Assembly: GCF_900103985.1 (NCBI RefSeq) | Contig: NZ_FNIE01000002.1 | Location: 654,005-718,004 of the forward strand | Direction of reading: 5' to 3' | Origin: Actinacidiphila guanduensis | GTDB lineage: Bacteria; Actinomycetota; Actinomycetes; Streptomycetales; Streptomycetaceae | Length of the DNA stretch: 64,000 bases | Shown: positions 44,896-53,344 of the stretch, piece by piece | How positions within the stretch are numbered: the first letter of the stretch is position 1 | Layout of the letters: the number at the start of each line of letters is the position of its first letter | Translations under genes and position numbers: made by a program | Notes under the pieces: generated by a model | What the model was told of the DNA's origin: nothing | What the model saw: only the letters and a program-made list of their open reading frames with translations | Database searches by the model: none

Positions 44896-45555
44896 ATGGG
44901 TGGGATGCCTGACTTCATCAGCCTCAACGGCCCCGACAACGTCGGGAAGACGACACAGTTACGGCGGCTGGCCCGGCGCTGGGAGCGTTTCCAGATGCTG
45001 GGGGCAGTTCACGAGCACGACCCCGGTCCGTGGGAGAGGGCAGCCGCGGACGACTACGCGACCTGGTGGTTCGAGACCTCCACGACCGTGGAGCTGACGA
45101 GCATGCTGGCCGGCGGCCACGCCAAGCGCGCCGCCGCCCGCGAGCCCGAGCGCACAGGGCTGCTCGACCGCGGCCTGCCCATGCTGATCGCGGTGGCCGC
45201 CGCGACCAGCGTCGTCAAGGAAGGACTCTCAGCGCGCGAGGCCCTGTGGACGGTACGTGAAATCGCCGGGCCGATCTCGGCACTGCCGGAGACCTCGGTC
45301 CTGCTCATCCCGTCTCTGGACCCGGACCGCAGCTACGCGATCACCAGCGCCCGCGAAAGCCGCCCGTGGACGGGGATCTACCCCGCTTACCAGAAGGTGC
45401 TGCACGAGATCCTGCTCCGCCAGGCCGAGGAGGGTGCGTACGACCTGGTCGTGGACTGCGAACACCACAACCGTGCCGACGTGCACGAACGGATCGTCGA
45501 AGGGCTCGGAATCCCGCTACCGGCCGAGGATCTCGGAGAGGACGACGACCAATGA
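44896..45555 (+). CDS. Thymidylate-kinase-like P-loop NMP kinase
   Basis: 219 aa. The P-loop NGPDNVGKTTQL at residues 11-22 and the DRG motif (LLDRGLPM) match the Tmk-like branch of nucleoside monophosphate kinases. The lid region is atypical, so the substrate may not be dTMP. ATG 44896 or ATG 44905 could be the start. The stop overlaps the next start as ATGA. Confidence 0.72.
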   Translation: MGGMPDFISLNGPDNVGKTTQLRRLARRWERFQMLGAVHEHDPGPWERAAADDYATWWFETSTTVELTSMLAGGHAKRAAAREPERTGLLDRGLPMLIAVAAATSVVKEGLSAREALWTVREIAGPISALPETSVLLIPSLDPDRSYAITSARESRPWTGIYPAYQKVLHEILLRQAEEGAYDLVVDCEHHNRADVHERIVEGLGIPLPAEDLGEDDDQ

Positions 45556-47360
45556 CAAGCATCGCCGGAAACCCGCCTCCCCTGATTCTCCCGCCCGGCT
45601 TCTCGCGCGCAGCTGCGGGCCTCCCGGAGAAGGACCTGCGCCGTCTCGATGACGCGATCACCCGGCTGCACGCGGTCAACGCCCGCCTGTGGAAGACCGA
45701 GGACCAGGTCCGGGCCACGGGCTTGCCCGCAGAGCGGGTGGCGGACTGCAAACGGGAGATCGACCAGCTCAACGCCGAGCGCAATGCACTTGCCGAACGC
45801 GCCGACGAAGTCCTCGCGCCGCTGGCCGGGGCCGCTCACGCCGAGGCACCTCTGCACACCGAGACCCTCGCCTCCGTCCTCGACCGCCTGTCCGTACTGA
45901 CCCTGCGGATCTGGCACAGCGCATGGGCATCGAACCGGGACGACCTGGCCAAGCGCCGCGTACCGGCCCTCCACAGGCAGCGGGACGAGTTGTGCGCGGC
46001 GCTCGATTCCCTCACCGCCGAGGTCATCGGCGGCACCCGCCGGCTGCCCCTTCCCGCCCGCTACAAGCTCTACGGTGTCGACGACGCGGCGGCCAGTGAG
46101 ATCACCCCCAGTCCACGATTGGCTCGGGTCATCGCCTTCGGCGGGTTGAGCGAGTGCGGCAAGAGCACGAGCGCCGAGTTCGTCCAACGGGCCTGCGGAG
46201 CACAACGATTCAAGATCGGCTACCTGCTGCGGCAGGCCGCCGCACGCAACGGACTGGCCGACCCGTACGCGCTCTCACCCCGCCGCCAGGCGGAGCTGCT
46301 CCTGGACGAACTGAACCGCTTCGCGGACGCCCACGTGCACACCCGGCTGATCACCATCGAATCCGTCCACGACGAGGCGTCGATCCTCGAGCTGAAGCAC
46401 CTCATGGGCGACCGGCTGCTGATCGTGTACTTGGACGCGCCCTTCGCGGTACGGGTGAACCGTTCGGGCATGGCCGCCCACGCCGTCGCGGCCAAGGACG
46501 AGATCAAAATGAGCCGGGGCGCACACCAAGTGGCAGCCCTCGCCGACCACCTGATCGACAACTCCGGCAGCATCATCGACCTGCGCGCCCACCTGCGCCG
46601 CATCGCCGCACCGCCCATCCCGGCCAAGCTCCGCACCACCACGCCGTACGGACTGGGTCTGCCCGGACCAGTGGCCGCCGCGACGTCCGACTTCGCCGAC
46701 GGCCTGCGGTCATACGGCCAGGCGCTCCGGCTGGTCGCCCTCACCGGCAGCCCAGGGGAAGGCAACTGGATCGCCGGTTGGTCGGACCTCGACCTCCTGG
46801 TCGTCGCCGACCACTCCATCGCCGCCCAGGTCGGCAGCGCGCTGAACCACTACCAGCAGGCCCTGGGAGACGCGGCCTCCGTCGGCCTCACCCTGGCCAC
46901 GCCCGACGAACTGCTTGCCCGGCGGCTCACCCCGCGGGTCGCCTTCGCCCTCCACCAGCTCCAGGCCGACCGCCCCGTGCTCTACGCGGACCCCCTTCTG
47001 GAGCTGCCGCACATCACCTCCGGCGAACTCGCCCTCGCCGCAGTTCACGAGCTGCCCCAGGTGATCCTCACCATGCGACGGCTGCGCGCCGAAGCCGGCC
47101 CGCATCACCTGCGGCAGCTGTACAAGCACCTGGTACTCGCCTGCCGCCTCCTGCTGCGCGAGCACGGGATCTGCAAGACGGGACCGGACCAGATCCTGGC
47201 CGCTGCCTCCCAGCTCCCCGGCCTGCCTGCCTTCCGGCTTCCGACGCTGGCCGACACCGCGGCAGCGTGGCGCGAAGGCGACCGCGAGCACACACTCGCC
47301 CTGCTCCTTCCGGCGGTTGACGCCCTTCTGGCCTGGTACGCGACCCAGCTCGCCGCCTGA
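45552..47360 (+). CDS. Three-domain fusion: DUF4254 - P-loop kinase - nucleotidyltransferase
   Basis: 602 aa. Residues about 15-165 are helical and match DUF4254 (NARLWKTEDQVRA, CKREIDQLNAERNALAERAD). Residues about 190-365 form a P-loop kinase with GGLSECGKSTSAEF (near 197), LLIVYLDAPFAVRVNRSG and a LIDNSGSI segment, as in dephospho-CoA or adenylate-type kinases. The C-terminal part begins with a nucleotidyltransferase core, GNWIAGWSDLDLLVV (near 404), followed by an all-helical domain. DUF4254 is known beside GT9 glycosyltransferases elsewhere, and a GT9 gene is two genes downstream. Predicted function: phosphorylation and nucleotidyl transfer in one polypeptide; substrates unknown. Confidence 0.7.
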   Translation: MTSIAGNPPPLILPPGFSRAAAGLPEKDLRRLDDAITRLHAVNARLWKTEDQVRATGLPAERVADCKREIDQLNAERNALAERADEVLAPLAGAAHAEAPLHTETLASVLDRLSVLTLRIWHSAWASNRDDLAKRRVPALHRQRDELCAALDSLTAEVIGGTRRLPLPARYKLYGVDDAAASEITPSPRLARVIAFGGLSECGKSTSAEFVQRACGAQRFKIGYLLRQAAARNGLADPYALSPRRQAELLLDELNRFADAHVHTRLITIESVHDEASILELKHLMGDRLLIVYLDAPFAVRVNRSGMAAHAVAAKDEIKMSRGAHQVAALADHLIDNSGSIIDLRAHLRRIAAPPIPAKLRTTTPYGLGLPGPVAAATSDFADGLRSYGQALRLVALTGSPGEGNWIAGWSDLDLLVVADHSIAAQVGSALNHYQQALGDAASVGLTLATPDELLARRLTPRVAFALHQLQADRPVLYADPLLELPHITSGELALAAVHELPQVILTMRRLRAEAGPHHLRQLYKHLVLACRLLLREHGICKTGPDQILAAASQLPGLPAFRLPTLADTAAAWREGDREHTLALLLPAVDALLAWYATQLAA

Positions 47361-47406
47361 TTCGCCTCCTTCATTCATCGCCCGACCTCTCAACGGGAGC
47401 TTCGCC

Positions 47407-47979
47407 ATGCCCGAAACCCTCGCCGTACCCCCGTTCTCCGCCCGAATCGTCGAACGCCTCGGCGTCGGCCCCGCCAGCCGACGCGAACGCGTCATCCACT
47501 CACTCGACGGGCTGGAGGACGCCGTCCACCCCGATGCGCTCACATCGGCCGGTGCCCAGCTCTGGCAGCGCGTCCTCGCCGAAGTCCCCGACGCCCTCTC
47601 CGTCGACTTTCTCCTCGGCCTGGACGCCGGAGGCATCCTGCCCACCGTCTCCCTCGCCTCGGCGGCCGGACTCCCGTACAAGATCGCCTGGAAGCTCCGC
47701 CTGCCGCTCGACGGCGCCGTCCGCTTCACCGAGCCGCACGCGATGCGGACCGACGTCTTCGCGTACGGGATCGCCCCCGGCCAGCGGATGGTCCTCGTGG
47801 ACGACGAGATCACCACCGGCCGGACTCTTGCGGACCTGACGCGCCGCCTTCGCGAGGCCGGGGCGGCGCCCGTCGCGGCAGCCTGCTTGGTGGAGGACAC
47901 CACCCAGGGCGCACACGCGCTCCTCGCCGACCTCGGCATTCCGCTGATCGCGCTGACAACGATCGGGGAGGAACGATGA
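47407..47979 (+). CDS. Phosphoribosyltransferase
   Basis: 190 aa. The PRPP-binding loop MVLVDDEITTGRTLADL (near residue 123) and the upstream LLGLDAGGILPTVSLA fit the type I PRTase fold, closest in look to adenine/orotate PRTases. It would join a base or an amine to ribose 5-phosphate, or act as a regulator. ATG 47407 follows GGGAG by 7 nt. The stop overlaps the GT9 start (ATGA). Confidence 0.8.
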   Translation: MPETLAVPPFSARIVERLGVGPASRRERVIHSLDGLEDAVHPDALTSAGAQLWQRVLAEVPDALSVDFLLGLDAGGILPTVSLASAAGLPYKIAWKLRLPLDGAVRFTEPHAMRTDVFAYGIAPGQRMVLVDDEITTGRTLADLTRRLREAGAAPVAAACLVEDTTQGAHALLADLGIPLIALTTIGEER

Positions 47980-49139
47980 CAGCCACGGTATCGACCGGGA
48001 TCCGCTTCTGCCCGGGAACGGAAGTCGTGGCCGCCGACGCCGTCCACACCACGCCGCTCGGATACGACCGGGATGCTCTCGCCGCCGGAACGCCCCTGCC
48101 GGTGCCGGCTTCCGTCGAACTCACTGAGCGTCTGAGCGAGTGCGACGCCATCCTCGTGTCCTTCCACGGCAAGCTCGGCGACTCCCTCCTCGCGCTCTCC
48201 GCCGTCCGGGCCCTCTGCAACTGGTTCGCCCTCCGGCCGGATAGGGGTCCGATGCCCATCCGAGCCGAGGGGCCGTACGCGCAACTGCTCGCCCGCAGTG
48301 GCCTGATCACCCATCCGCCGGGCGCGGCCTCGTACGCCAGGTTCGTCGTCCTCGGCGATCGGGAGTTCGTCGCGCGCCACCGGGAGAACGCGCACGTCAG
48401 CGTGGTGTGTGACCCGGCTGCGCCGCCCTGCTGGTCCAGCGGTGGCCGGGCGTACGCCGACATGCCCGCTCGCTACTACCTCTCGCTCGAACGCCGTCTC
48501 GGAGTCCGGCTGCACACCTCCGCGCCCTTCTCCCCAACACTCACGAGCGGTGAAAACCGGCTGAGTCAGCAGTTGCAGGCATCGGGCTGGTTCGACGGCC
48601 TGACCATTGCGGCCATCACCGCCACAAGCTGGCCGGAGCGCAAGGACTACACCGCCGAACGCTTCGCAGAGGTGGCCGCGCGCATCGCCGACGCCCGGCG
48701 AACCCATGTCCGTCTCCTGCTCGTCGGCGGCGCCCACGACGGCTGCGTACGCATCGCCGCAGCAGAGCCCGGACACGCCGTACGCGCCCTGCACCTCGAC
48801 GGCCTGCCCGCCGACGACCTCGCCGACGTCTTCCCCCGCTGCGACCTCGTCCTCGGCAACGACACCGGCCTGACCCACCTCGCGGCCATGGCCCGCCGCG
48901 CAGACGGCGGTGGCCCGCCCGTGATCGGCCTCTATGCCCGCCACTCGCACAGCAAATGGCGCACAGGCCAGCCCCACCATCACGCGGTGGCCACCCCGTT
49001 CTCGGAACGCATGCACCAGGGCGACCTCTGCCCCGTACGCGACGTCATCGCGCCGGACTCCGACGTCCACCTCGACGCGATCACCCCGGGTTCGCTGGCC
49101 CGCGTCTGTGCGGATCTGCTGGGCGGAGCCGAACGATGA
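47976..49139 (+). CDS. GT9 (heptosyltransferase-like) glycosyltransferase
   Basis: 387 aa GT-B protein. The N-terminal VSFHGKLGDSLLALSAVRAL and the C-terminal FPRCDLVLGNDTGLTHLAAM are the GT9 signatures (the latter binds the ADP-sugar). GT9 enzymes normally extend LPS cores in Gram-negatives, so in a monoderm actinomycete the acceptor must differ, such as a small molecule or glycan. ATGA overlaps on both sides show translational coupling with the PRTase and the APH-like gene. Confidence 0.82.
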   Translation: MTATVSTGIRFCPGTEVVAADAVHTTPLGYDRDALAAGTPLPVPASVELTERLSECDAILVSFHGKLGDSLLALSAVRALCNWFALRPDRGPMPIRAEGPYAQLLARSGLITHPPGAASYARFVVLGDREFVARHRENAHVSVVCDPAAPPCWSSGGRAYADMPARYYLSLERRLGVRLHTSAPFSPTLTSGENRLSQQLQASGWFDGLTIAAITATSWPERKDYTAERFAEVAARIADARRTHVRLLLVGGAHDGCVRIAAAEPGHAVRALHLDGLPADDLADVFPRCDLVLGNDTGLTHLAAMARRADGGGPPVIGLYARHSHSKWRTGQPHHHAVATPFSERMHQGDLCPVRDVIAPDSDVHLDAITPGSLARVCADLLGGAER

Positions 49140-50272
49140 CCGCGGAACCCCGGTGGCGGCTCGGCCGCGTACGGCGTGCCACCCGAAACCTGCTCCTTCC
49201 TCTGGACGTCCGCGGCCACCCGCTGCTGATCAAGTACACCCGCAACCGTGACGAGGGCCGTCAGGAAATCCGTGGCCACGCCCGGCTGCTCGGCCACTAC
49301 CGCGTTCCCGCGCTCCACGCCCACCTGCGCGTCCCCGGCGGATATCTGCTGGCCTACGAGCGGCTGCCCGTAAGCCACAACCGCGGATTGCTCCTCGACC
49401 TGCTCAACACCGAAACGCCCACCGCGGACCTGCTGGAGTACATGGACGAACTCACGACCGCCTACCGCGACGTCATCCTGGAGACAGCCCGGCAGACGAA
49501 GCCCGCTGCCATCCTCCGCAAGCTGTACTGGGACCGAGCTGCACCTGGTGGACGCCTGGACACGTACTACGCCGGCACCGACTTCCCCGTTGCCGACGGC
49601 ATCATCGACGTGCCGGTCTCCCGCCTCGCCGAGTACGTCCTGGTCGTCAACGGCCGGCAGTTCCACTTCGACTGGACAGCCACCCTGCGCTGGCTGCGTG
49701 ACCACTTTCGGCACGACGAACCCGTCTGGGCGGCCCTCACCCAGGGCGACCCCACCGACGTCAACCTGGCTCATCCCCTCGCCTGGCTCGACTACGACAC
49801 CGCCGGCCTCAACAGCATTCCGGGCGAGTTCGCCAACTTCCTCTGGTACGTCTGCGCCCTCGGCGGCTGGCTGGTCCCCACCTACAACCCGGCCGCCTTC
49901 GCCGACCATCCCGCCACGTTCACCCACGTACGCGCCAACAGGCCCCGCCCCGGGCGGGCGTACATGAACCTGGGCACTCGCACGATCCGCATCGACTACA
50001 CCGCACCCCTCTCCCCGCCCCGACGTGCTGCCGCAGCCGCCTACTGGCAACACCTCGTCCAGCCCGTCGCGGACAAGCTCTGGCCCGACGAAGACCTGGC
50101 CGGACTCCTCCGCCCCTACCTGGCGATGCGCATCCTCGCCGTCTACAACCTGGCCGACCTCCCCCCTACCGACCGGCTGCTCCTCCTGGCCCGCCTCGCC
50201 GAGACGATGAGCCCGTCCTTCAACCCCCTCACCTTCTTCTCCATCGAGGAGGCACGATGCCCGGCCCGCTGA
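49136..50272 (+). CDS. Aminoglycoside-phosphotransferase-like kinase
   Basis: 378 aa. The N-lobe has a lysine strand (HPLLIKYTRN) and a glutamate region. The catalytic loop appears as TQGDPTDVNLAHPLAWLDYD (near residue 203), i.e. a Gly-Asp-x-x-x-x-Asn loop followed by the metal-binding DYD, as in APH/choline kinase proteins. It probably phosphorylates a small-molecule hydroxyl. The next gene overlaps its end by 16 nt. Confidence 0.7.
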   Translation: MTAEPRWRLGRVRRATRNLLLPLDVRGHPLLIKYTRNRDEGRQEIRGHARLLGHYRVPALHAHLRVPGGYLLAYERLPVSHNRGLLLDLLNTETPTADLLEYMDELTTAYRDVILETARQTKPAAILRKLYWDRAAPGGRLDTYYAGTDFPVADGIIDVPVSRLAEYVLVVNGRQFHFDWTATLRWLRDHFRHDEPVWAALTQGDPTDVNLAHPLAWLDYDTAGLNSIPGEFANFLWYVCALGGWLVPTYNPAAFADHPATFTHVRANRPRPGRAYMNLGTRTIRIDYTAPLSPPRRAAAAAYWQHLVQPVADKLWPDEDLAGLLRPYLAMRILAVYNLADLPPTDRLLLLARLAETMSPSFNPLTFFSIEEARCPAR

Positions 50273-51018
50273 CCGGCCACACCGCCCTGGTCACCGGTGC
50301 CACCGGCGGCATCGGCACTGCCATCGCCCGGCGCCTGGCCGCTGATGGTGCCGCCGTCGTCCTTGCCCACCTCGACGACCGGGACACCGCCCACATCCTC
50401 GCCGACGAGATCACCGCCGACGGCGGCACCGCCCGTCCCGTGGGAGCCGACCTGCGCGATCCGGACGCCGTCCGTGCTCTCTGCTGTCAGGCCCACACCC
50501 GTTCCGGCCCCATCGACATCCTCGTCAGCAACGCCGGCGCCTACCCCCGCACCACGTGGGCCGACACCACCCCCGCCGTCTGGGACGACATGCTGGCCAC
50601 CAACCTCACCAGCCACTACCTCCTGGCCCACGAGCTCACCCCGACCATGGCCACCCGCGGCTGGGGCCGCATCATCACCATTGGCTCCGTCCTCGCCACC
50701 GCCGGCCGTCACGACCTCTCCGCCTACATCAGCGCCAAGGCCGGCCTCGAAGGACTCACCCGGGCGCTCGCCCGCGAACTCGGCCCCACCGGCATCACCG
50801 CCAACTGCGTGGCCCCCGGCTCCATCGCTGTCCCCGCCGAAGCCGCCGTCGTCCCCGACCAGGACTCGATGACCACCCGTCAGCTCGCCCGCCAGTGCAT
50901 CCAACGCCGCGGCCGGCCTTCGGACGTGGCCGCCGCTGTGGCCTTCCTCGCCGCCCCCGACGCCGCCTTCATCACCGGCCAGACCCTGCGCGTCGACGGA
51001 GGCTGGGTCCTTGGCTGA
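50257..51018 (+). CDS. Short-chain dehydrogenase/reductase
   Basis: 253 aa classical SDR. It has the cofactor motif TGATGGIG (residues 14-21), NAG (LVSNAGAY), the catalytic Ser in TIGSVLATAG, the YxxxK motif YISAKAG, and a C-terminal ITGQTLRVDGGW. An acidic residue after strand 2 (AHLDD) suggests NAD(H) preference. ATG 50257 overlaps the previous gene; its stop overlaps the phosphatase start. Confidence 0.85.
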   Translation: MPGPLTGHTALVTGATGGIGTAIARRLAADGAAVVLAHLDDRDTAHILADEITADGGTARPVGADLRDPDAVRALCCQAHTRSGPIDILVSNAGAYPRTTWADTTPAVWDDMLATNLTSHYLLAHELTPTMATRGWGRIITIGSVLATAGRHDLSAYISAKAGLEGLTRALARELGPTGITANCVAPGSIAVPAEAAVVPDQDSMTTRQLARQCIQRRGRPSDVAAAVAFLAAPDAAFITGQTLRVDGGWVLG

Positions 51019-51619
51019 CATCTATCTCATGCGCCACGCCGCCTACGAAGGCCACCGCCCCGGCCACCACGCCCCACCCGACGCCCCCCTCTCCGCTGAA
51101 GGCCGCGCCCAAATCCACCGCGCCCTTCCCCTCCCGGAGGGGATCACCGCCATTGTCACGAGCCCTCTCCTCCGCGCCCGTCAGACCGCTGACCTCCTCT
51201 CCGAACTCACCGGCATCCCCGTCATCGACACGACACCACTCCTGGCGGAATGGCACGCCCCGAGCATCGTCATCGGCCGTACCTCGGAGACCTACCCACC
51301 CGAATACCGAGCCTGGCGCGAGCAGCGCGCGGCGAACCCGTCTCTGGCGTGCGGGGATGGCGAGAGCCCTACCGATTTATACGCGCGAGCCAACCGCTGC
51401 GTCGACCGACTACTCCGCATAGCCGAAAGCCAGGGCCGCGCCGTTCTTGCTGTTTCTCATAAAGTGCTCCTCGGCGTCCTAGTCCGTCTCGCGGAAGGTC
51501 CCGGGGCGTTCGACGCCAGCATCCGGGCGGCCTGGCCTTTCGCGGAGCTGTCTCCAATGTTGCCGTACCTGCATGATTTTAATGTTGGCTGGACTTGTAG
51601 AGCACCAGGCGTTGGTTAA
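51011..51619 (+). CDS. Histidine phosphatase (phosphoglycerate-mutase-like)
   Basis: 202 aa. The phosphohistidine motif LMRHAAYEG (RHxx) lies at residues 6-14, and the second catalytic histidine in VLAVSHKVLLG near 150. It likely removes a phosphate from a product of the cassette. TTG 51011 is the start that reads into the conserved strand; it overlaps the SDR gene by 8 nt and closes the operon. Confidence 0.82.
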   Translation: MADIYLMRHAAYEGHRPGHHAPPDAPLSAEGRAQIHRALPLPEGITAIVTSPLLRARQTADLLSELTGIPVIDTTPLLAEWHAPSIVIGRTSETYPPEYRAWREQRAANPSLACGDGESPTDLYARANRCVDRLLRIAESQGRAVLAVSHKVLLGVLVRLAEGPGAFDASIRAAWPFAELSPMLPYLHDFNVGWTCRAPGVG

Positions 51620-52219
51620 TGGTGCTGTCCTATTTGTTCCCGAGGAGAAGCGGCAGGACGACCTTCAAGAAGGTACACGGCCTCGGGGCCGTCGTCCGGC
51701 ATACGGGGCGCGGGAAATGGGCCCACGTCTGGAAGGAGAGGCCAAGCAGGCACAATGAGCCGGTCGCCTTCGGCCTGTCCTCTTCCCCCCATCCTTTGGC
51801 CGCTACCGGATACCGAGCGAGAAGATTCTGAGCAGCGTGCTGGCGCGTCTTGATTCAGCCGAGCTCAGTGCGGCCGGCCGGGGCGTGAACAGAGCCGGGC
51901 CCACCAGGCTGGCGCCCGGGCCGATCCTCTGCACCGCAGGCGCCAGGCGATCGCAGGTGGGCGGCAGGTGCCTACGCGCGGGTCACAAGTCAGGACCTAC
52001 AACACGCCACAGTGCTCACCGCCACCCGCGACCTGATCCGCGGCACACTCAAGCTGGCCGGATACCCAGCACTGCCGCCGGATGCCGGCTCACCGAACGC
52101 CATCACGTCCACGCCCTTGACAGCATCACGTGCTCATCAAGACACGCGAGACAAACGCCAGGTCCTCGATCTGCCTGGTGCGGCTCTGATATTGGAGGAG
52201 CGGCTGGCAGGCAGTCCGG
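51620..52219. other. Junction between cassette and restriction-modification genes
   Basis: 600 nt, lower in GC than the cassette. One plus-strand stretch (about 51940-52110) reads as coding-like sequence (AYARVTSQDLQHATVLT then TRDLIRGTLKLAGYP) with no start and no recognised family, perhaps the tail of a lost gene. Nothing else supported. Confidence 0.35.
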
Positions 52220-53344
52220 TCACGCTGAGGGAGGCGACTCCGGGCTATCAGGCAGACTGTCCCACGTCAGCACCATGGCGGGCTCATCGAGATACCACGA
52301 GTGAGAGTGGTTGGCGAGTTTCGGTAGCGCAACCTTTGCCGGACCGTACCCCCTGCCCTCGAACGCCGTGAGGAATCGGCACTTATCGATGGGAAGACCA
52401 CCCTTTGATGCCCACTTAATGAATTCCTTCTTGCGTGCCTCTGTGATAGGGCCGTCAGTCGCCACGGCCTCAATAAACCAGAAATGCCCGCGCTCTTTGG
52501 CTAGATCCACGATAAGGCAATCGGGCAGCAGCTTAGCCGCATCAAGCGGCATCTTGATTTTTTTTAGGAAGGCAATATCCTCGGGTCGCGCCTTTTCTTC
52601 GGACTGAGAGATGAAGAGAACCCTCGGTTCCAGCATCACGCGGGGGCAGAATTTTTCGATTACACCCTTCAGAATCCAACTGCTCTCACCTGTCGAGAGC
52701 TGCCTTACCGTTCCGTCGGGAAGGTGAACTGAAACCCCTGCCTCGCCCTTGGCCTTTCTGCGCACCTCGTCGACTCGGGATAGCGCTACTGGACCAAAAG
52801 CCTCGTTTTGCCACGCTTTTATGGCCTCATTCAGCTCCTCGCCCACCAGGGCAGGGTCGAGTAGTTTCGCGAACTCCGGGGCAAAGGTGTAGCGGGCTTT
52901 CGGAGAAGTGGTCTTTACGCTTTCATCGACCCGAACCACGCCGTGGTCCATCCAGGATCGCAACGTCTGATCACGGAGTGGCTCCCGCGTATGCTGTGCA
53001 TACCAGGTTTCACCACGCTCAAAACCCATGCTTTGGCAGAACTGCAAGACCGCTTTTTCGCTACGCATCGCGGCGAGATAATATCCAGTCCTGATGGAGT
53101 CTTCTCGGCGCATGGCAAGTGATTCACCCATCCAGTAAGCGGTAGACGGTCGAATCGGATGTACGTCACCGATTGCGCCGACGTACATCATGGTGAAGGC
53201 CAGTGCGCCGGCTCCAGGATTGGCCGAATCTGTAGTCCCCGTAACCGAGGGAGGCAAAATGACGGCCAGTCGCGCTTGGTACTCTTCGCGGCCTGTCAGG
53301 AGGGCAGGCAAATGGGGCGAATCGTTTTGGTCTGTCTGCGTCAC
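52220..53344 (-). CDS. BsuBI/PstI-family type II restriction endonuclease
   Basis: 374 aa. The N-terminal about 200 residues are a helical domain. The C-terminal nuclease domain has VLFISQSEEK, LLPDCLIVDLAK and FWFIEAVATDGPITEARKKE, which match the PD-(D/E)xK core of BsuBI/PstI endonucleases (recognition CTGCAG in characterised members). GTG 53344 overlaps the methyltransferase stop (GTGA). AT-rich codons such as TTT and ATT are much commoner than in the chromosomal genes. Confidence 0.82.
   Translation of the reverse strand: MTQTDQNDSPHLPALLTGREEYQARLAVILPPSVTGTTDSANPGAGALAFTMMYVGAIGDVHPIRPSTAYWMGESLAMRREDSIRTGYYLAAMRSEKAVLQFCQSMGFERGETWYAQHTREPLRDQTLRSWMDHGVVRVDESVKTTSPKARYTFAPEFAKLLDPALVGEELNEAIKAWQNEAFGPVALSRVDEVRRKAKGEAGVSVHLPDGTVRQLSTGESSWILKGVIEKFCPRVMLEPRVLFISQSEEKARPEDIAFLKKIKMPLDAAKLLPDCLIVDLAKERGHFWFIEAVATDGPITEARKKEFIKWASKGGLPIDKCRFLTAFEGRGYGPAKVALPKLANHSHSWYLDEPAMVLTWDSLPDSPESPPSA

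Noticed and set aside
51619..52371. Short plus-strand ORFs between the phosphatase and the endonuclease
   Set aside because: No conserved domain; one segment looks coding-like but lacks a start and is overlapped by the endonuclease 3' end.
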